Source of the DNA: an uncultured Comamonadaceae bacterium
GTDB taxonomy: Bacteria > Pseudomonadota > Gammaproteobacteria > Burkholderiales > Burkholderiaceae
Direction of reading: 5' to 3'
Length of the DNA stretch: 37,398 nt
Assembly: GCA_946482595.1 (NCBI GenBank)
Contig: CAMLSD010000048.1
Coordinates: forward strand, 1 to 37,398
Below the pieces are notes generated by a model. The model had not been told where the DNA came from. It saw only the letters and a list, made by a program, of their open reading frames with translations, and did no database searches. Positions 7,464 through 14,673 of the stretch are shown piece by piece; position 1 is the first letter of the stretch, and every line of letters starts with the position of its first letter. The position numbers were made by a program, and so were the translations under genes.

Positions 7464-9128
7464 TCAGTCTTCGCGGCGCTTGCCGCCGAACGGCTTGCCA
7501 CCAAAGGGCTTGCCCGAACCGCCAAACGGCTTGCCACCGAAGGGCTTGGCACCAAAAGGCTTGGCACCGGCCGGCTTGCTGCCGAACGGCTTGGCGCCAA
7601 AGGGCTTGTCGCCAAAAGGCTTGTCACCGTAGGCGCGCTCGCCGTACGGCTTGCCAAAGCCCTTGCCCTGGCTGGCGCCTGCCGGGCCGTGGCCTGCGGC
7701 ATCGCCGAAGCTCTTGCGCTGGATCGGGCGTGCGTCCTGGCCACGAGCAGGCTCGAACCAGTTGTCGTCATGCGCGCGACGGGTGTCGGGGCGGGCGTCG
7801 TGGCGGTTGTCCGAGCGGCCTTCGAAGGGGCTGCGGTCACGCGGAGCGCCGTAGCCCTGGCCACCGGCGGAGTCTCGACGCGGGCGGAAGCCACCGGCAT
7901 CCCGGAAACCCTTGCCCGCGCCGGGCATCCAGCCTTCCGGCTTCTTGCGTTCGACCGGCGCCGGCGCCTTGGGCTCCAGGCCTGCGATCGTCGCAGCCGG
8001 AATGCGCTGCGTGGTGAAGCGCTCGATGCGGCGGATCATGCCGGTATCGCGGCGCTCGGCCAGGGTGATCGCCAGGCCATCGCGGCCGGCACGGCCGGTG
8101 CGGCCGATACGGTGCACGTAGTCTTCGGCCTTCATCGGCAGGCCGTAGTTGATCACGTGCGTGATGGTCGGGACGTCGATGCCGCGTGCGGCGACGTCGG
8201 TGGCCACCAGCACACGCAGTTCGCGGTGACGCAGGCCCTGCAGCACACGGTTGCGGCGGCCCTGGGGCATGCCGCCGTGCAGTGCGGCCACGGCGTGGCC
8301 CATTTCGGCCAGGCGGTCGGCCAGCCAGTCGGCGTCACGCTGGGTGCTGGTGAACACCACGGCCTGGTCGAGTTCGCGCTCGGCCAGGATGCTCTCGAGC
8401 AGCGAGTTCTTGTGCGAGATGTTGTCGGCCCAGTGCAGGCGCTGCTCGATGTTGGCGTGCGTGTCGGTGTGCGACGCCACGTCGATGCGCTGCGGGTTGC
8501 GGGTGAGCTGCTGAGCCAGGCCGCCAACGTGGCCGGCAAAGGTGGCGCTGAACATCACGGTCTGGCGCTCGGGGTTGAGCGACTCGGCCACGGCGCGGAT
8601 GTCATCGATGAAGCCCATGTCGAGCATGCGGTCGGCTTCGTCGAGCACCAGCATCTCGACGTTGTCGAGCACCGCGGCACCCGAACCCATGTGGTCGAGC
8701 AGGCGGCCCGGGGTGGCGATCAGCACGTCCAGCGGGCCGCGCAGGGCCTTGATCTGGGCCGGATAGGGCACACCGCCCACGATGGTGGCGACGCGCAGGC
8801 CCTGGACCTTGCGGCCATAGGTCACGCAGGCCTTGGACACCTGCATCGCCAGTTCGCGGGTGGGTGCCAGCACGACGATGCGCGGGCCGTAGACCACGCC
8901 CTTTTCGCGGCGCTTGGTGTTGTCGCCACGCGAGGCGAGGATGCGCTCGAGCGCAGGCAGCACGAAGGCGGCGGTCTTGCCGCTGCCGGTGGAGGACGAG
9001 ACCATCAGGTCCTGGCCGGCAAGCGCGGCCGGAATGGCGCGGGCCTGCACGTCGGTGGGCGTGGTGTACCCCGCTTCGGTCACGGCTTGGAGGATGGCGG
9101 GGGTCAGGCCCAGAGATTCAAACGTCAT
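7464..9128 (-). CDS. DEAD-box RNA helicase, RhlE-like, with KPFG repeat tail
   Basis: A 554-residue ATP-dependent RNA helicase. The core (residues 1-375) shows the Q motif (TPTDVQARAIP), Walker A SSTGSGKT (45-51), [17 protein letters not shown] (163-166), SAT (194-196), VATDVAARGID and HRIGRTGR (339-346). Motif I has SSTGSGKT instead of the usual AQTGTGKT. The basic C-terminal tail is low complexity and ends in about nine five-residue units of the form KPFG(G/A/D). Such tails bind RNA non-specifically and can favour condensates or degradosome-type contacts. The family acts in ribosome assembly, mRNA decay and cold adaptation. A leader of up to about 260 nt precedes the gene. A second, distinct RhlE-type helicase occurs at 19740-21314. 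Confidence 0.93.
   Translation of the reverse strand: MTFESLGLTPAILQAVTEAGYTTPTDVQARAIPAALAGQDLMVSSSTGSGKTAAFVLPALERILASRGDNTKRREKGVVYGPRIVVLAPTRELAMQVSKACVTYGRKVQGLRVATIVGGVPYPAQIKALRGPLDVLIATPGRLLDHMGSGAAVLDNVEMLVLDEADRMLDMGFIDDIRAVAESLNPERQTVMFSATFAGHVGGLAQQLTRNPQRIDVASHTDTHANIEQRLHWADNISHKNSLLESILAERELDQAVVFTSTQRDADWLADRLAEMGHAVAALHGGMPQGRRNRVLQGLRHRELRVLVATDVAARGIDVPTITHVINYGLPMKAEDYVHRIGRTGRAGRDGLAITLAERRDTGMIRRIERFTTQRIPAATIAGLEPKAPAPVERKKPEGWMPGAGKGFRDAGGFRPRRDSAGGQGYGAPRDRSPFEGRSDNRHDARPDTRRAHDDNWFEPARGQDARPIQRKSFGDAAGHGPAGASQGKGFGKPYGERAYGDKPFGDKPFGAKPFGSKPAGAKPFGAKPFGGKPFGGSGKPFGGKPFGGKRRED
7485..7625 (-). repeat. 15-bp tandem repeats encoding (K-P-F-G-x)n
   Basis: The end of the helicase gene is built of 15-bp units that encode KPFGG, KPFGA, KPFGD and one KPAGA variant, about nine units with one two-residue (GS) interruption. 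They are coding repeats in frame with the helicase, not an intergenic array. Such repeats can change copy number by slippage or recombination. Confidence 0.85.
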
Positions 9129-9412
9129 TCGAAACTTTCAAGCAAAAGCGGTGCCGGTGGCCGGAAAGCCACAGCAAGACACCGCGCAACGCTGGCACCG
9201 ACGCCGGGCGTTGAGTGGGACAGTCGCAGTTCGAGGGGCAGGCCCGCAAGCGCCGGGCAGTTGCCTCAAGTCGGTGGTAGCGACGGCATCGCCGCCAACC
9301 GAAGCTCAAGACAAAAGAGGTGGCACCCGAGGCGCCTTGCTTGAAGAGGTCAGAGGGGATGAACGAATGCGTTGCGTGTTGCAGCGCAGCACGCCATTGT
9401 GCCTCATTTCGT
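9129..9412 (-). promoter_or_regulatory. Leader and possible promoter of the RhlE-like helicase
   Basis: No gene is supported in this stretch. On the minus strand a CACAAT box (9396-9401) could be a -10 element, although no good -35 box sits upstream at the normal spacing. If it is used, the transcript starts near 9389 and carries a leader of about 260 nt. Long leaders are common upstream of cold-inducible helicase genes, but no named RNA motif could be recognised. Confidence 0.3.
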
Positions 9413-9453
9413 GAAAAAGAGATAGCCCCTTGAGACGGCGGCCAGGCAAGGGG
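9411..9453 (-). terminator. Intrinsic terminator of the DMT transporter gene
   Basis: Read on the minus strand, CCCCTTG (9453-9447) pairs perfectly with CAAGGGG (9432-9426) across a 14-nt loop. It is followed by CTATCTCTTTTTCAC, which contains a run of five T. The hairpin starts 23 nt after the transporter stop codon and separates it from the helicase gene on the same strand. Confidence 0.6.
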
Positions 9454-9475
9454 TGAGCGCAGGCCAGGCCGGGTG

Positions 9476-10420
9476 TCAGGCGCGCGACGTGCCGGCAGCG
9501 TCTGCGGCCGCGGGCTGCGGCCGGTGCAGCGCCAGCAACAGGGCCCCGCCGAGCACCAGCGCACCGCCCAGCCACTGCAGCACGGCCAGGCGTTCGCCGA
9601 GGAAGGCCATGGCCAGCACCACGGTGACCACTGGCTCCAGCGTCGAGATGAGTGCGGTGCGCGACGCCCCCAGGTGTTTCAGCCCCACGACAAAACAGCC
9701 GACGGCGATCGAAGTCGACACCAGCGCGATGGCCAGCACCGCCAGCCAGCCGCCGGCGGTCTGGGCCAGTCGGGCAGGCTGGCCCATGCCGGTGCGCACG
9801 GCCACGATGGCACACAGCAGCACGGCTGCACTGCTCAGGATCACGGCCGTCGACACCAGCGGATCGACGCCACGCGTGATGCGTGTGCCGGCAACGATGT
9901 AGATCGCGTAGATGCCGGCAGCCCCGACGGCCAGCGCGACGCCGCGCGGGTCCAGGCCTGCGGCGCTGCCCGGACTGAGCGTGTCGCTGCCCAGCGTGAG
10001 CACGGTGCCGATGCTGCACACGAACAGCGCGGTCAGCTTGCGCGCATCCAGCGACTCGTGTCGCAGCGCCCAGCTCAGCAGCACCACGAACAGCGGGAAC
10101 AGATACAGCAGCAGCGCCACCATGCCGGCCGGAATGTAGGTCAGCGCGGCGAAGAAACAGAACGACTGCGCCACATAACCCGCACCCATCAGGGCCAGAC
10201 CCGGCAGCCGGCCTCGTTCGGGCAGGATCGGGCGGACCCAGGCGACAGCGGCCCACAATGCTGCGGCTGCGATCACGAAGCGGGGCATCAGGATGCCGAA
10301 GATGTCGACGCCGGCCGCATAGGCCTGCCGTCCGAAGATGGCCATGGCGCCAAAGCAGGCGGCCGACACGGCCACCAGCAACGCGGCGATCAGTGGGGAC
10401 AACGCTCGGGCATTCGGCAT
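9476..10420 (-). CDS. EamA-family (drug/metabolite) transporter
   Basis: A 314-residue inner-membrane protein with about ten hydrophobic segments arranged as two EamA repeats (first about residues 12-145, second about 160-295). Recognisable points are FGAMAIFGRQAY near the start, RFVIAAAALW, GYVAQSFCFFAAL and, in the second repeat, STLEPVVTVVLAMAFLGERL, the usual EamA signature. The family exports or imports amino acids, nucleobases and other metabolites; the substrate is not evident. The ATG has no strong ribosome site. It lies 46 bp downstream of the ankyrin-region gene on the same strand with no terminator between them, so read-through from that operon is possible. A T-tailed terminator follows it. 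Confidence 0.88.
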   Translation of the reverse strand: MPNARALSPLIAALLVAVSAACFGAMAIFGRQAYAAGVDIFGILMPRFVIAAAALWAAVAWVRPILPERGRLPGLALMGAGYVAQSFCFFAALTYIPAGMVALLLYLFPLFVVLLSWALRHESLDARKLTALFVCSIGTVLTLGSDTLSPGSAAGLDPRGVALAVGAAGIYAIYIVAGTRITRGVDPLVSTAVILSSAAVLLCAIVAVRTGMGQPARLAQTAGGWLAVLAIALVSTSIAVGCFVVGLKHLGASRTALISTLEPVVTVVLAMAFLGERLAVLQWLGGALVLGGALLLALHRPQPAAADAAGTSRA

Positions 10421-10466
10421 GGTGCAACAGGGCAGGTCAGTTCGGGCGTGGGCTGCAGGCCGAGCT

Positions 10467-11660
10467 TCAGCGCGGCGCCTGCAGGGCCTGAAGCATGCCT
10501 GATTGACCCAGCCTGCGGGCGTGATCGACGGCGTTGAGCCCCTCGCGGTCCTTGCGGGTGGGGTCGGCCCCGGCGGCGATCAGGGCACGCACGACGGCCT
10601 GGTGTCGCAAGCCGCCATCGCCTTGCACCACGGCGACCACCAGCGCCGGGCGGCCGTCAGGGTCGACCGCATCCGGGCTGGTGCCGGAGGCCAGCGCGGC
10701 ACGCACCGCATCGAGGTCCGCGCGAGCGGCTGCCTGCCACAGCGGTACGGACGACTCCGTACTGGCGGCCCGTGTGTCGCGGGAACGAGGTTCAGGCGTC
10801 GCGGACGCCAGCGGCGCAGCAGCAGCAGCGGCCGGGGCCGGCAGGCGGCGTTCCTGTGCGATGCGGGATGCAGCCGACTTCGCCGTGTACTGGTCTGCGG
10901 CCTCGGCCGTGGATCGGTCGAGCGATTCGGCCGCCGCGGGCGATGGTGCGGGATCGGCGCCTTCGGTACGTTCGGCACGTTCGAGGGGGGCACGCGCTGC
11001 CAGCCCGCCGGCCTGAGGGGCCGGCGATGCCGGGGCGGCAGGGAAGGGGTCTGCCACTGGCGGGCGCGCTGCTGCGACGGCTGCCGGTGCTGGCGGTGTG
11101 GCGACGGGTCGCGGCGGCACGGCGGCCGGCGCAGGCGCAGGGCTGGCAGGCTCTGCTGCGGCGGCCGGGGCGGGGGGCTGCCGAACGGGCGCATCGGCCT
11201 GCCGTCGCGCGGGCGCGGGTGCGGTCTTCTGCGCAGCCGGCGCGGCCTCGCCGAGCGCCACCTCTGCGGGAGCGGTGTCGTGGATGTCTGCGGGGGCAGC
11301 CGCCGGGCGCCCCGGCGCTTCACGCGGCGTGTCGGGGCGGGCCGCCGATGCCGGGGGGGCCTGGTCGGGTTCGGGCGGCGCTCGCTCGACCTGCCACGCC
11401 AGCAGGCCTGCGAACCCCATCACCATCACGGAGGCCAGCGCACGCAGTTTCCAGCGGCTTTCGTTGGCGGCCGGCCGGTGTGTGCCGACCGGCGTCGCAG
11501 GCGCCTGCAGCCGGGCCTGGGCCTCGGCCTGCGCCAGGATGCGGTCGCGCACGGTCTGTGATGGGCGCGAAGCCTGTGCGGACAGTTCGCTGGCGCGGTG
11601 ATAGGCCTCGACCAGATCGTCCTGGGCGGGAGGGGGCGAGGTGGTGCGGTGGTCGTTCAT
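10467..11660 (-). CDS. Single-pass membrane protein with C-terminal ankyrin repeats, candidate anti-sigma partner
   Basis: A 397-residue protein with three parts. Residues 1-70 form a hydrophilic N-terminal region with a predicted helix (DDLVEAYHRASELSAQ, VRDRILAQAEAQAR). One membrane helix spans about 73-90 and is preceded by RWKLR, suggesting a cytoplasmic N-terminus. Residues 95-300 are a long Ala/Pro-rich, probably extended linker. The last 93 residues (305-397) carry two to three ankyrin-like units (VPLWQAAARADLDAVRAALA, ALIAAGADPTRKDREGLNA). The predicted topology puts the ankyrin region in the periplasm. GAGGGGA precedes the ATG and overlaps the end of the ECF sigma gene, 9 bp upstream. 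The position fits an anti-sigma factor, but the N-terminus lacks the HxxxCxxC zinc motif, so this role is inference. Confidence 0.75.
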   Translation of the reverse strand: MNDHRTTSPPPAQDDLVEAYHRASELSAQASRPSQTVRDRILAQAEAQARLQAPATPVGTHRPAANESRWKLRALASVMVMGFAGLLAWQVERAPPEPDQAPPASAARPDTPREAPGRPAAAPADIHDTAPAEVALGEAAPAAQKTAPAPARRQADAPVRQPPAPAAAAEPASPAPAPAAVPPRPVATPPAPAAVAAARPPVADPFPAAPASPAPQAGGLAARAPLERAERTEGADPAPSPAAAESLDRSTAEAADQYTAKSAASRIAQERRLPAPAAAAAAPLASATPEPRSRDTRAASTESSVPLWQAAARADLDAVRAALASGTSPDAVDPDGRPALVVAVVQGDGGLRHQAVVRALIAAGADPTRKDREGLNAVDHARRLGQSGMLQALQAPR

Positions 11661-11669
11661 GGCATCCCC

Positions 11670-12347
11670 TCACAGCCAGGCGGCAAGCGCCTGGCGAAGC
11701 TTGTTGCGGGCGTAGCGCAGGCGACTCTTGGCCGTTTCGGCGCCCACCCCTGTGGCCGATGCGATGTCTTCCAGGCTCATGCCGGCCTCGGCCTGCAGCA
11801 GGAAGGCTTCGCGCTGATCCGGAGGCAGCTCGTCGATCGCAGCAAGAAAGGCCTGCGCCTGCTGGCGTGTCTGCACCTGCTGCAGCGGCTCGTTGGCTGC
11901 ATCGGCGGCCAGATGTTCGACGAGGTTGGCGCCGTGTTCGTCGTCGAGCGACTGCATCGGGCCCTGGATCGGCTTGAACTGGCGCACGTGGTCGATCACG
12001 CGGTGTCGGGCAATCGTGTAGAGCCAGGTCGTGAAGCGTGCACTGGGTTCGTAGCGGCTGGCCTGCCGGGTGACCGAAAACCAGACGTCCTGGTGCAGCT
12101 CGTCAACCACGCCGCTGCCCGACTGTTGCACCACGCAGCGCGCGATGAAGCGATACACGCCGCCTTCGTGCCGGTCATACAGGCGAGCGAAGGCGGCGAC
12201 ATCACCCCGGGCGTAGGCCAGCATCAGCGCCTCGTCGCTGTCGGGGTCGTCGGTCGTCGCGATCGTTGCGGCGGAGTCGGCGCGTTCCATGGGCGCGCAT
12301 TGTGCACCCTGGGCGCCGGCCGCTGCAGCCTGCATCGCGAGCGTCAT
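11670..12347 (-). CDS. ECF-type RNA polymerase sigma factor
   Basis: A 225-residue sigma-70 family protein of the extracytoplasmic-function group. Region 2 (about 45-125) has ALMLAYARGDVAAFARLYDRH, DELHQDVWFSV and ARFTTWLYTIARHRVIDHVR. Region 4 (about 160-222) has LPPDQREAFLLQAEAGMSLEDIA and GVGAETAKSRLRYARNKLR. A 35-40 residue N-terminal extension is not part of the sigma fold; a second ATG at 12290 would remove 19 residues of it. The gene lies 10 bp after the secreted-protein gene and 9 bp before the membrane ankyrin-region gene, all on the minus strand. ECF factors redirect RNA polymerase in response to envelope or oxidative signals. Its target promoter could not be identified in the window. 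Confidence 0.92.
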   Translation of the reverse strand: MTLAMQAAAAGAQGAQCAPMERADSAATIATTDDPDSDEALMLAYARGDVAAFARLYDRHEGGVYRFIARCVVQQSGSGVVDELHQDVWFSVTRQASRYEPSARFTTWLYTIARHRVIDHVRQFKPIQGPMQSLDDEHGANLVEHLAADAANEPLQQVQTRQQAQAFLAAIDELPPDQREAFLLQAEAGMSLEDIASATGVGAETAKSRLRYARNKLRQALAAWL

Positions 12348-12357
12348 GCACCCTGCC

Positions 12358-13149
12358 TCAACGGTGCGGCGGATCGGGCACGAAACCCGAGTGAGCCGAG
12401 TCGGGGAAAGGCTGCGGCCGATGCCAGGGCCGTTCGATGCGGCGTGGAATCACGCCCTGGGCAACAAGGTTCTCGTGGCTGTCGTAGTGCAGCGTCACGA
12501 TTTCGTCCGGCCGGGACTGGGCGCGCTCGAACGTCGTGGTGCCCACGCTGTCATGCTCGCGCCGGCCATGGCCGGTACCGAGTTTGGCTGCAGGCGCAGC
12601 ACGGGAGCCGGATCGCGCCAGGGTGTCCGCACTGGCCGACGACTCCTCGGCAGCCTGCGCCGAGGGTGATGCCGGCGCGACGGCGGCCGGCGGCACGGGC
12701 CGGTATTCGCGAAATGCGGCCACTCCGATCACGCCCACATGGGCCGGCCGGCCCGTGCGCGTGGCGTAGGCATCGCCCAGCGAGGTGAACTCGAACGCGG
12801 CGATCTCGTTCAGCGACTTGCGCCAGCCGGCCACGGCGTAGCGCTCATGGGCAGACAGCACATAGCCAGCCTGGCTCCACCCCGCGGTCTCACCGCTGAC
12901 CACGTTGACACCGTCGACCGACACCACCGTCAGCAGGCGTTCGCCCAGCCGGTTGCGCACGCTGATCTCGTAGCGCGCGCCGGGCCTTCCGGCGATGTAG
13001 TGGCGGCCTTGATGCGTGTGCACGGTCAGCTGGCGTCCGGTGTCGCGGTCGACCACCCGAACCTCGACCAGTCGCCCGAAGGCGTGGGCGGTGCCCGATG
13101 CGGCAAGCACGGACAGGGCAGCGAGCAGATGCAAGGGCAGGCGTGGCAT
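12358..13149 (-). CDS. Secreted protein of unknown function upstream of the ECF sigma gene
   Basis: A 263-residue protein with a clear signal peptide (MPRLPLHLLAALSVLAAS, cleavage after AHA at about 22). The mature N-terminal domain (about 24-150) looks like a small beta-rich fold: FGRLVEVRVVDRDTGRQL, then VDGVNVVSGETAGWSQAGYV, GWRKSLNEIAAFEFTSLGDA and RTGRPAHVGVIGVAAFREY. That segment resembles conserved hypothetical proteins of proteobacteria that I cannot name. The rest is Ala/Pro/Ser-rich with a short ordered end (DEIVTLHYDSHENLVAQGVIPRR). The ATG at 13149 has GGAG 8 nt upstream; an earlier in-frame ATG would bury the signal peptide. It is the first gene of the sigma/ankyrin operon, so a role as envelope sensor or regulated target is inferred. 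Confidence 0.8.
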   Translation of the reverse strand: MPRLPLHLLAALSVLAASGTAHAFGRLVEVRVVDRDTGRQLTVHTHQGRHYIAGRPGARYEISVRNRLGERLLTVVSVDGVNVVSGETAGWSQAGYVLSAHERYAVAGWRKSLNEIAAFEFTSLGDAYATRTGRPAHVGVIGVAAFREYRPVPPAAVAPASPSAQAAEESSASADTLARSGSRAAPAAKLGTGHGRREHDSVGTTTFERAQSRPDEIVTLHYDSHENLVAQGVIPRRIERPWHRPQPFPDSAHSGFVPDPPHR

Positions 13150-13248
13150 GGCGAGGCTCCGATGGGTGGGTGATGTCCTTGCCAACGTGCGGCCGTGCCA
13201 AACGGGGTTGCGCACCACGATCAGGGTTCTCCCCAGTGTGGCGTTTGT

Positions 13249-13275
13249 TTGACATGCGGATTAACCCCATATTAA
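13249..13275 (+). promoter_or_regulatory. Probable sigma-70 promoter of the maltoporin gene
   Basis: A perfect TTGACA (13249-13254) is followed after 15 bp by TATTAA (13270-13275) inside a short AT-rich patch that stands out against the GC-rich background. The spacing is 2 bp below the optimum. The start would be near 13283, giving a leader of about 95 nt with a long hairpin in it. The gap is shared with the divergent secreted-protein gene. Confidence 0.5.
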
Positions 13276-13306
13276 AAAATTACAGAAAAATTAAAGAATG
13301 CGGACT

Positions 13307-13333
13307 GGCTTGGGAGGTAGCGGCTCCCGAGCC
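13307..13333 (+). repeat. Ten-bp stem-loop in the maltoporin leader
   Basis: GGCTTGGGAG (13307-13316) pairs with CTCCCGAGCC (13324-13333) as ten base pairs including one G-U, with a 7-nt loop. It lies 30 nt upstream of the GAGGAG ribosome site. No T-tract follows, so it is not a terminator in this direction; mRNA stabilisation or leader control are possible roles. Confidence 0.55.
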
Positions 13334-13377
13334 ACAAGAGAGACAGAACAACCTTTCGTGATCGAGGAGTCTTAACG

Positions 13378-14580
13378 ATGATTAAACGTGCCCACCACCT
13401 GGTCGCCCTGTCGGCCGTGGCCGCAGCCTGCGGCCTGACCACCACGGCAGCCAGTGCCCTGGAGAGCCACGGCTACTTCCGCGCCGGCCCTGGCGCAACG
13501 AAGAAAGACGCTGCGCGCGCCTGCTACGGTCTCAACGGCCCCGGCCTGAAGTACCGCCTCGGCAACGAGTGCGACTTCTACGGCGAGTTCTTCCTGAGCG
13601 AAAAATTCAACACCGAAGGGGTCGAGACCAAGATCCAGCTCACGCCCAACCTCTACAACGGCGGCACCGACAGCAATGACGCCAAGCTGGGGCTGGCCGA
13701 GATGTTTGTCGAAGGCAAGGGCTTCGACATCGCGCCCGAGGCGAGCTTCTGGGTGGGCAAGCGCTACTACGCGCGTGCCGACGTGCACATCGTCGACACC
13801 TTCTTCACGATCCAGGACGGCGTGGGCGCCGGTGTGCGCGACGTCAAGCTCGGCCCGGGCAAGTTCGCGCTGGCCTACTTCCGCAGCGACGACGGCCGTG
13901 GCGGAGCGCCGGGCGACCAGCCGGGCAGCCGCATCAGTGCCGAGCTGTACGACATCGCGGCCAACCCCGGCGGCAAGCTGCGCTTCATCGGCACCTTCAC
14001 CCACGGCAGCTTCACCGGCGGCAAGAGCGGCGTGGCCCTGACGGCGCAGCACAACCAGGACAACTTCCTGGGTCTGGGCGGCGGCAACACCCTGTGGGTG
14101 CAGTACGCGCAAGGGTCAGCCAACATCAACACCGGCTTTGGCGACCTGGGTGCCGGCTCGGGCACCAAGAGCTTCCGCATCGTCGATTCGATCACCTGGC
14201 AGCGTGGCGCTTTCGGCGGGCAGGCCATGGCCCTGTGGCAGAACGACCGCGACGACGCGGGCGGCAAGTCCAACAGCATCTCGATCGGTGGTCGCGCGTC
14301 GTACGCCGTGACCAAGCACTTCAAGATGGTGGCCGAGGTGGGCCATTCGCAGCGCAAGCCCGACGGCGGCTCGACCCAGAAGCTCACCAAGTTCACGCTC
14401 GCACCGACGCTGAGCACCGGCCCGGGCTTCTGGAACCGGCCTGAACTGCGCCTGTACGTGACCACGGCCAAGTGGAACCAGGCGGCTAATGCGGCAGCAG
14501 GCGGTGGTGGCGTGACCGGCATCGGCGACGGCAAGACTTCGGGCACGAGCTACGGTGCCCAGGTCGAAGTGTGGTGGTGA
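13378..14580 (+). CDS. Maltoporin-like (LamB family) carbohydrate porin
   Basis: A 400-residue outer-membrane beta-barrel. The signal peptide ends at about residue 27 (AASA), and the mature protein starts LESHGYFRAGPG, the typical LamB opening. Further family points are LGNECDFYGEFFLSE, FWVGKRYYARADVHIVDTFF and a C-terminal strand ending in VEVWW with a terminal aromatic residue. LamB trimers let maltodextrins and other sugars diffuse through the outer membrane. Length is slightly below that of E. coli LamB. GAGGAG sits 8 nt upstream of the ATG. The sugar-binding protein gene follows after 93 bp with a hairpin between them, suggesting one transcript with uneven expression. Sugar specificity is not predictable by eye. 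Confidence 0.85.
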   Translation: MIKRAHHLVALSAVAAACGLTTTAASALESHGYFRAGPGATKKDAARACYGLNGPGLKYRLGNECDFYGEFFLSEKFNTEGVETKIQLTPNLYNGGTDSNDAKLGLAEMFVEGKGFDIAPEASFWVGKRYYARADVHIVDTFFTIQDGVGAGVRDVKLGPGKFALAYFRSDDGRGGAPGDQPGSRISAELYDIAANPGGKLRFIGTFTHGSFTGGKSGVALTAQHNQDNFLGLGGGNTLWVQYAQGSANINTGFGDLGAGSGTKSFRIVDSITWQRGAFGGQAMALWQNDRDDAGGKSNSISIGGRASYAVTKHFKMVAEVGHSQRKPDGGSTQKLTKFTLAPTLSTGPGFWNRPELRLYVTTAKWNQAANAAAGGGGVTGIGDGKTSGTSYGAQVEVWW

Positions 14581-14634
14581 TCCACTGAGCACCCAGGCGC
14601 GGGCGCAGGCGGCACAGATCGCCGCGTCCGCCAT

Positions 14635-14652
14635 GGCGCAGCCTGCTGCGCC
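14635..14652 (+). repeat. Intercistronic hairpin between porin and sugar-binding protein genes
   Basis: GGCGCAG (14635-14641) and CTGCGCC (14646-14652) form a perfect 7-bp stem with a CCTG loop, ending 8 nt before the GAGGAG ribosome site of the next gene. Hairpins in this position can protect upstream mRNA and set different expression levels in transport operons; that role is inferred. Confidence 0.5.
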
Positions 14653-14673
14653 TGCACAGCGAGGAGATGACTC

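Noticed and set aside
7485..7625. Regular short repeats that could suggest a CRISPR-like or satellite array
   Set aside because: They are in frame with the helicase and encode KPFG units without spacers.
13201..13229. Possible ECF-type promoter (GAACCC and CGTT on the minus strand) before the secreted-protein gene
   Set aside because: The two elements are separated by about 20 bp, several bases more than ECF promoters allow, so autoregulation could not be supported.
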